Assembly (NCBI RefSeq): GCF_002234675.1
Contig: NC_019881.2
Span: forward strand, 17,672,494 to 17,736,493
DNA: 64,000 bases
Reading direction: 5' to 3'
Source: Oryzias latipes
Taxonomy: Eukaryota > Chordata > Actinopteri > Beloniformes > Adrianichthyidae
Below the pieces are notes generated by a model that saw only the letters and a program-made list of their open reading frames with translations, was not told the DNA's origin and made no database searches. Of the stretch, positions 59,738 through 64,000 are shown in pieces. A program made the position numbers and the translations under genes. Within the stretch, counting starts at the first letter, position 1, and the number at the start of each line of letters is the position of its first letter.

Positions 59738-60215
59738 ACTAAAAGTCCCACTTGGATCATATTTTGATTTGTTTTCAAAGATCCAAAGGTCTTTTAATCA
59801 TGTTTTTAGCCAAAGGAACTGTTGTTTTCTAGGAGAGTTTCTGCAGAGCGGCAGTAGTTCATCAGAGATTCACCTCTGAAATTCACCTTGGATGTTAAGT
59901 AAGCCTGCCCCCTCTCCATCATCTATCTGTTTACGTGCTCTCCTGCTTGCTCACAGCCCTTCAAACCCCCAACCTCGTGCAACAAAAATGGCGAACATTA
60001 TTGGAGCCAGACGCCAGCTTGGATGAGAAAAACGAAGATAACTATTTTCTACAAGTGAATGCATCAGAAAGCATAGTTTCTATGTCACAGTTAAGTTTCT
60101 TTTCCAACAGAATTTTTTCCTTTCCTCCTGATTTACAACAATGTGAATAAATAAATACTCAGAAATGCAATTTAAAGCTTAATTGAATTAATATATGTCC
60201 TCCATCATCAAAATA
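59738..60215 (+). mobile_element. MITE family 1, diverged copy
   Basis: Starts AAAAGTCCCACTTGGATCAT, then GTTTCTGCAGAGCGGCAGTA, AAAATGGCGAACATTATTGG, GCCAGACGCCAGCTTGGATG and GAATAAATAAATACTCAGAA. The right end is lost after about 60215. Confidence 0.65.
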
Positions 60216-61769
60216 AATGCCACATGTTTATCTGATTGAATCTTTAGGGTGCTTGATTTGTTTCCCAAGCTAAAATTTTAAAAATGAAAGATTTTTACTT
60301 CAAAACTGTGACGGTACACTTTAGACAAGCTTGTTTTAGTGTATTGTTCAGTTTAGGATAGAATGAGACGACTGCTTCACAAACAGAATTTCTTTCCCAA
60401 ACTTATGTAATCATCGGTAACAGGAAACCCCAAAGCACATCTTCAGAGATACCAGCCAGAGTTTAAGTCCTTGGTCAGGATTTCCACTGTAAGGGAGGAA
60501 ACGAAGGTAGAGGGCAGCAATCTTTTTGATTAGTCCATGAAGGCATCAGAGGGGGGGAAGCGAGACATTCTAATGAAAGTGCGTGAAAAATAACAAAGAT
60601 GACTTGGCAAGAACAAATTGCACAAGATTTTAAAAAAAGGTCTCGGTGATAACTAGCAAAGCTAGCAAACCCTTCACACAATGCAGCATTGGATTCTCCT
60701 GACCTGGTAAAAAAGCAAACATTCTTGTGGAATGTGTGAAATTTGTTGCGTAGGAGGAGAAGTCTGACACATGCGGCTGTTTGCAAGACATAAAAAGCTG
60801 CCGAGGCTTTCAAGGTGCGGCCCTTCTCTTCACCGTTTGTAGTTACAAACGTGCAAGGCTCTGTGCGTATTTGTATTGTGTGGCACTTCCTGACTTCAGT
60901 TTGTTGCTTAGACAACTAAGTTGCTTCGGGATGTAGTTCCCACAAAACTTAACTTTCAAGTATTAGCATTAGGGTGAAATAGGATGAGCTGGAAATAAGT
61001 AGGGTTAGCATTCTGTAAATTAAAAAGAAAACAAATTTTTTTTTGAGGGGAATGAAGGCAGTAAGTAAACTGGCAGCTGAAGTCGGTGACAGCAGATTAC
61101 TGTGGTTCAACAGAGAGGAACAACAAAGGTATCAATGGTCAACAACAGCTGGGTCCACTTCCTCCAGAGAGAAGTGTTTGATGGATGTGGAACATGATAT
61201 AGGCTTCCTTGCTGCGCAGCCACACAACAGCCGACATGTCACTTGATATTTCAGTGCACATGTCTGGTCTGGACTAACCGTCCTAATGTGACACGCGGAA
61301 GTCTGTAAATGTAAAACGTGCAGAAAAACAGAAGGTTTTTTTTTTCCATGTTGTTTGCTTCACGTCTTTGCAGATAAGAAGCAAGAATGCACGACTTTCA
61401 GCTGAATTAGGAAAAATACACAAGAAGGAGAAAGTGATAACACATTCCCTTACGCTAAGATCATTTCCTCCCTCCGGCAAGTTCTCTGTCCTGACAGCTA
61501 GCTCATCAGCTGAGAGAAAAAGAGGATGTAAAATATGCGGAAACAAATAAAGTTAATGAGAACAGGTTTTTTTTGAGGGTCTAATCAAGGTAGACACTTG
61601 CCTTTTCAAAACGAACTTTATATCCTCATGTGCGGTAGCCTTTGATAGAAAGAAAATAAAATTACCACTAGTTAATGTCAGTAATATCATTAAAAAGATA
61701 GCGGGAAGGGTGGGAGGGGGTTTATACAAAAAAAATGGAATCATGCAAAGACTTAAAAAAAAGACAAAT
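60216..61769. other. Intergenic, mostly unique
   Basis: No supported gene. 60420-60920 is complex and repeat-free and could be regulatory. Short ORFs (for example 60475-60915 on minus) lack domains and splice support. Confidence 0.35.
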
Positions 61770-62005
61770 CTACTATGATGAAAACTGGGTTTTTGGCGTT
61801 TTGAAAATGGGAGTTCTCTGATGATGAGAGCATATATTATAAAAATGAACGTCATAAACGCATTTCCTAATTTAAATTGTTGTGACTCACGAGCAGACGA
61901 TAAATATTGTTTACATTTGTGACGTGGAAAAACTGTGTGGGCCACAAGCTCCCTGCATTCTGATGCATCCACTTGTAAACAACTATATCCATGATCGTTG
62001 TTTGC
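61770..62005 (-). mobile_element. MITE family 1, reverse fragment
   Basis: Shows GATGAAAACTGGGTTTTTGG, TCTGATGATGAGAGCATATA, TTGTTGTGACTCACGAGCAG, GGGCCACAAGCTCCCTGCAT and CTGATGCATCCACTTG. The other half is absent. Confidence 0.65.
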
Positions 62006-62109
62006 ATATTTAGGTCCAATGTTTTTGGTTTTTTTTAACATTCATTGACAATTTCTGTGTCACCAATTGTTTCTGCTTTTTCTTTCAGTTCAGTTTACTT
62101 CAGTAATGT

Positions 62110-62295
62110 AAGGTGGAGAGGGAGAGCGGTCGACCTCGTCTGGGAATATCACGGTTTCAGTTCTCGTCCTATGTGTTGAAGTGTTTAAGGGAAGACACTA
62201 CACCTTACAAGGCTGGTTTTAGGGTGGTGCCAGTGTCCAGCAGCTGAGCCGCCATTAAAAGGTAGCGAAGCGCTACATAAGTATTTACCATTTAT
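62110..62295 (+). repeat. SINE-like repeat
   Basis: The head has AGAGCGGTCGACCTCGTC and CGGTTTCAGTTCTCG (B-box-like), then GCAGCTGAGCCGCCATTAAA and the tail AAGCGCTACATAAGTATTTACC. Same family as 45838-46076. Confidence 0.7.
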
Positions 62296-64000
62296 TGTTT
62301 CATTTAAGTGTTTGGGGTGTAAAGCCAAGATTTTTTTTCTGTTTAAATTATTACATTTTAGTCACCTGCCTCCAGTTTTCTTTTAATTGGATCCATTTTA
62401 GTACAATACCTCCTAAAAAAAAATCAAACCGAGTCGGCCTAATCACACATTATCTTTCCTCAGTCCTTGAAGGAAGAATTAATTGGTAACTTCTGGATAC
62501 AACATGATAATGATATTTTTCACAGAGCTTGGAAAAAACAATAATATAGGATATAGAATTTAAAAAAAAAACATGCTTCAAAGAAATCAACAGTAGCTCT
62601 GATGATACACAGCTTACAATAGTGTAGCAACATGCAGCAAAAACCTTCTGCTGATAATGGAAGAAACCCTTTTTCCACCATTTAGATTATATACAGCTTC
62701 TATGTTTGCTCCTTTTTAATTTTAAGTAAACACAGGAACCCATTAATATTTAGCTACTGGCTACTGGTTAAGAAAAAAAACATGTTGAGGTTGTCATGTA
62801 GGGACTGCGCTTAATGCCAATCAAACTCTAAACACCGTGAGGTGAGGTGCAGGGCAATCTGTCACTGTCTTTTCTGGTGGGCTTACCCAACTAAGAAAAT
62901 GTTGAAAACAGAAAGTCATAACTTCATCTTGCACAATTCAGAATGTCACGGAAAATACGTAAACAGCAGGAAAAGCTGGAAAACTACTTAAAACTGGGCG
63001 AAATCAGTACATCTGATGAAGATTATTTCATTTATAGGACATAAATACGACATAAGGTACTCCGCACTTGAGACTCAAAGCAAAAAAAAAAACCTTTAAT
63101 GCAGTATTTAAAAAAAAAGAACAGATAAATTAGATTAAACCAGCCGAAGTAACCCGGTGAAACTGTTTTAATAGGATGTTTAGGAACAATAATTGCAAAA
63201 ACTGAAGCTTTAATTATATAGGGAACATCTGATTTAAATGAGAATTTTTGTTGTTTTTTAGTTAACTTTGATTTTATTTTTATTTTTTTGTTGTTGCTTT
63301 TTTGAATTATAGGCAAAATATAGGACTCAAAACAGTAAAGCAGCATTTCAGTTTCACTAAAAACCATTGTTGTTAGACAAACTCCTACTTTGATTTTGTT
63401 CAAATTCAGGCTAAATACTATTGTTTTAACTCCGTGTGTGACAGAAAGGCTTTTTCTTCCCTGTTTTCACGTACAATTTTAAGTGATTTTTATAAAAATG
63501 AATAACTTTAGTGTTTTATTGTAATTTTTGTTCTTGTGCTTTTAATTTGTCTTTTGTCTATAAAGTTCTTTAAATTGCTTTTCGCATGAATTGTTTTCTG
63601 TTCTCTATAAAATATTCTTTAATTCCTTTTAAGGAGGATTTGTGATATGTGAAGTCAACATTTTTTTGACTTCCTATTCAAAAATAGTCTGGAAGTGGAA
63701 GAAACTGGATTAAAGACACTTCAGCAGGTAACCTCTAGGTGGCTGGTTGCTCAGCTAAATCAGACTCTGTACACTCAACTGCAAAAATCAACTAAATTCC
63801 TTGATTGTATTTAATATCCAATTCAACTTTACTAGAAAGAGACTGCTGTGGACCTAATCGTGATATCTGAGATTGAAATGACTCATAAATGTTTGATGGA
63901 CATGAGATCCTCGAAGCTTTGAGCTCACAGCAGTCTGACTGGGCTTGTTCCAAGAGCTGACAGGTTGCTTGTTCCTCATATTTGCCCATTTTCAGAAACA
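62296..64000. other. Intergenic, no gene recognised
   Basis: AT-rich. A weak CTCF-like word lies at 63732-63746. No exon, RNA gene or clear transposon end to the window edge. Confidence 0.4.

Overview
This is a teleost fish nuclear chromosome segment. Intron-split vertebrate genes with GT-AG junctions, large AT-rich intergenic space and dense fish-type mobile elements (RTE-like LINE pieces, tRNA-derived SINEs, piggyBac- and hAT-type MITEs) show this. The repeat repertoire would fit an acanthopterygian such as a medaka-like species, but I cannot fix the species from sequence alone. There is no bacterial operon, phage, CRISPR array or genuine tRNA/rRNA gene.

Four complete protein-coding genes can be rebuilt exon by exon. 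(1) fgf6, plus strand, 3 coding exons between 7586 and 10417, 208 aa. (2) fgf23, plus strand, 3 coding exons between 15167 and 16705, 263 aa. (3) tigar, minus strand, 6 coding exons between 26597 and 19708, 262 aa. (4) ccnd2, minus strand, 5 coding exons between 43114 and 30436, 294 aa. Order and orientation (fgf6> fgf23> <tigar <ccnd2) match the human 12p13.32 block CCND2-TIGAR-FGF23-FGF6 read backwards, so this is an ancestral vertebrate linkage group. The four do not form a pathway: two are FGF ligands (one paracrine and muscle-associated, one a phosphate/vitamin D hormone), one is a fructose-2,6-bisphosphatase-like enzyme and one is a D-type cyclin.

Layout. 1-7.0 kb: repeats, one unrecognised exon-like ORF and no known gene. 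7.0-10.4 kb: fgf6 with a GC-rich promoter. 10.4-15.1 kb: intergenic, with a (CT)n tract of about 149 bp and a recent copy of an fgf6-intron block. 15.1-18 kb: fgf23 and its 3' UTR. 18-19.1 kb: a MITE holding an inserted secreted-protein-like ORF. 19.1-26.7 kb: tigar. About 27.96-43.4 kb: ccnd2 with a long 3' UTR carrying miR-15/16 and let-7 seed matches. 43.4-64 kb: a gene-free region upstream of ccnd2, full of MITEs, hAT elements and SINEs, with a few stretches of unique sequence that could be regulatory.

The most notable non-genic structures are: a MITE family with about 15 copies that carries a peptide-coding-like segment; a roughly 98-99% identical 853-bp block copied from fgf6 intron 2 to the fgf6-fgf23 interval and bracketed by direct repeats of about 85 bp; and a signal-peptide-containing ORF embedded in a MITE copy.
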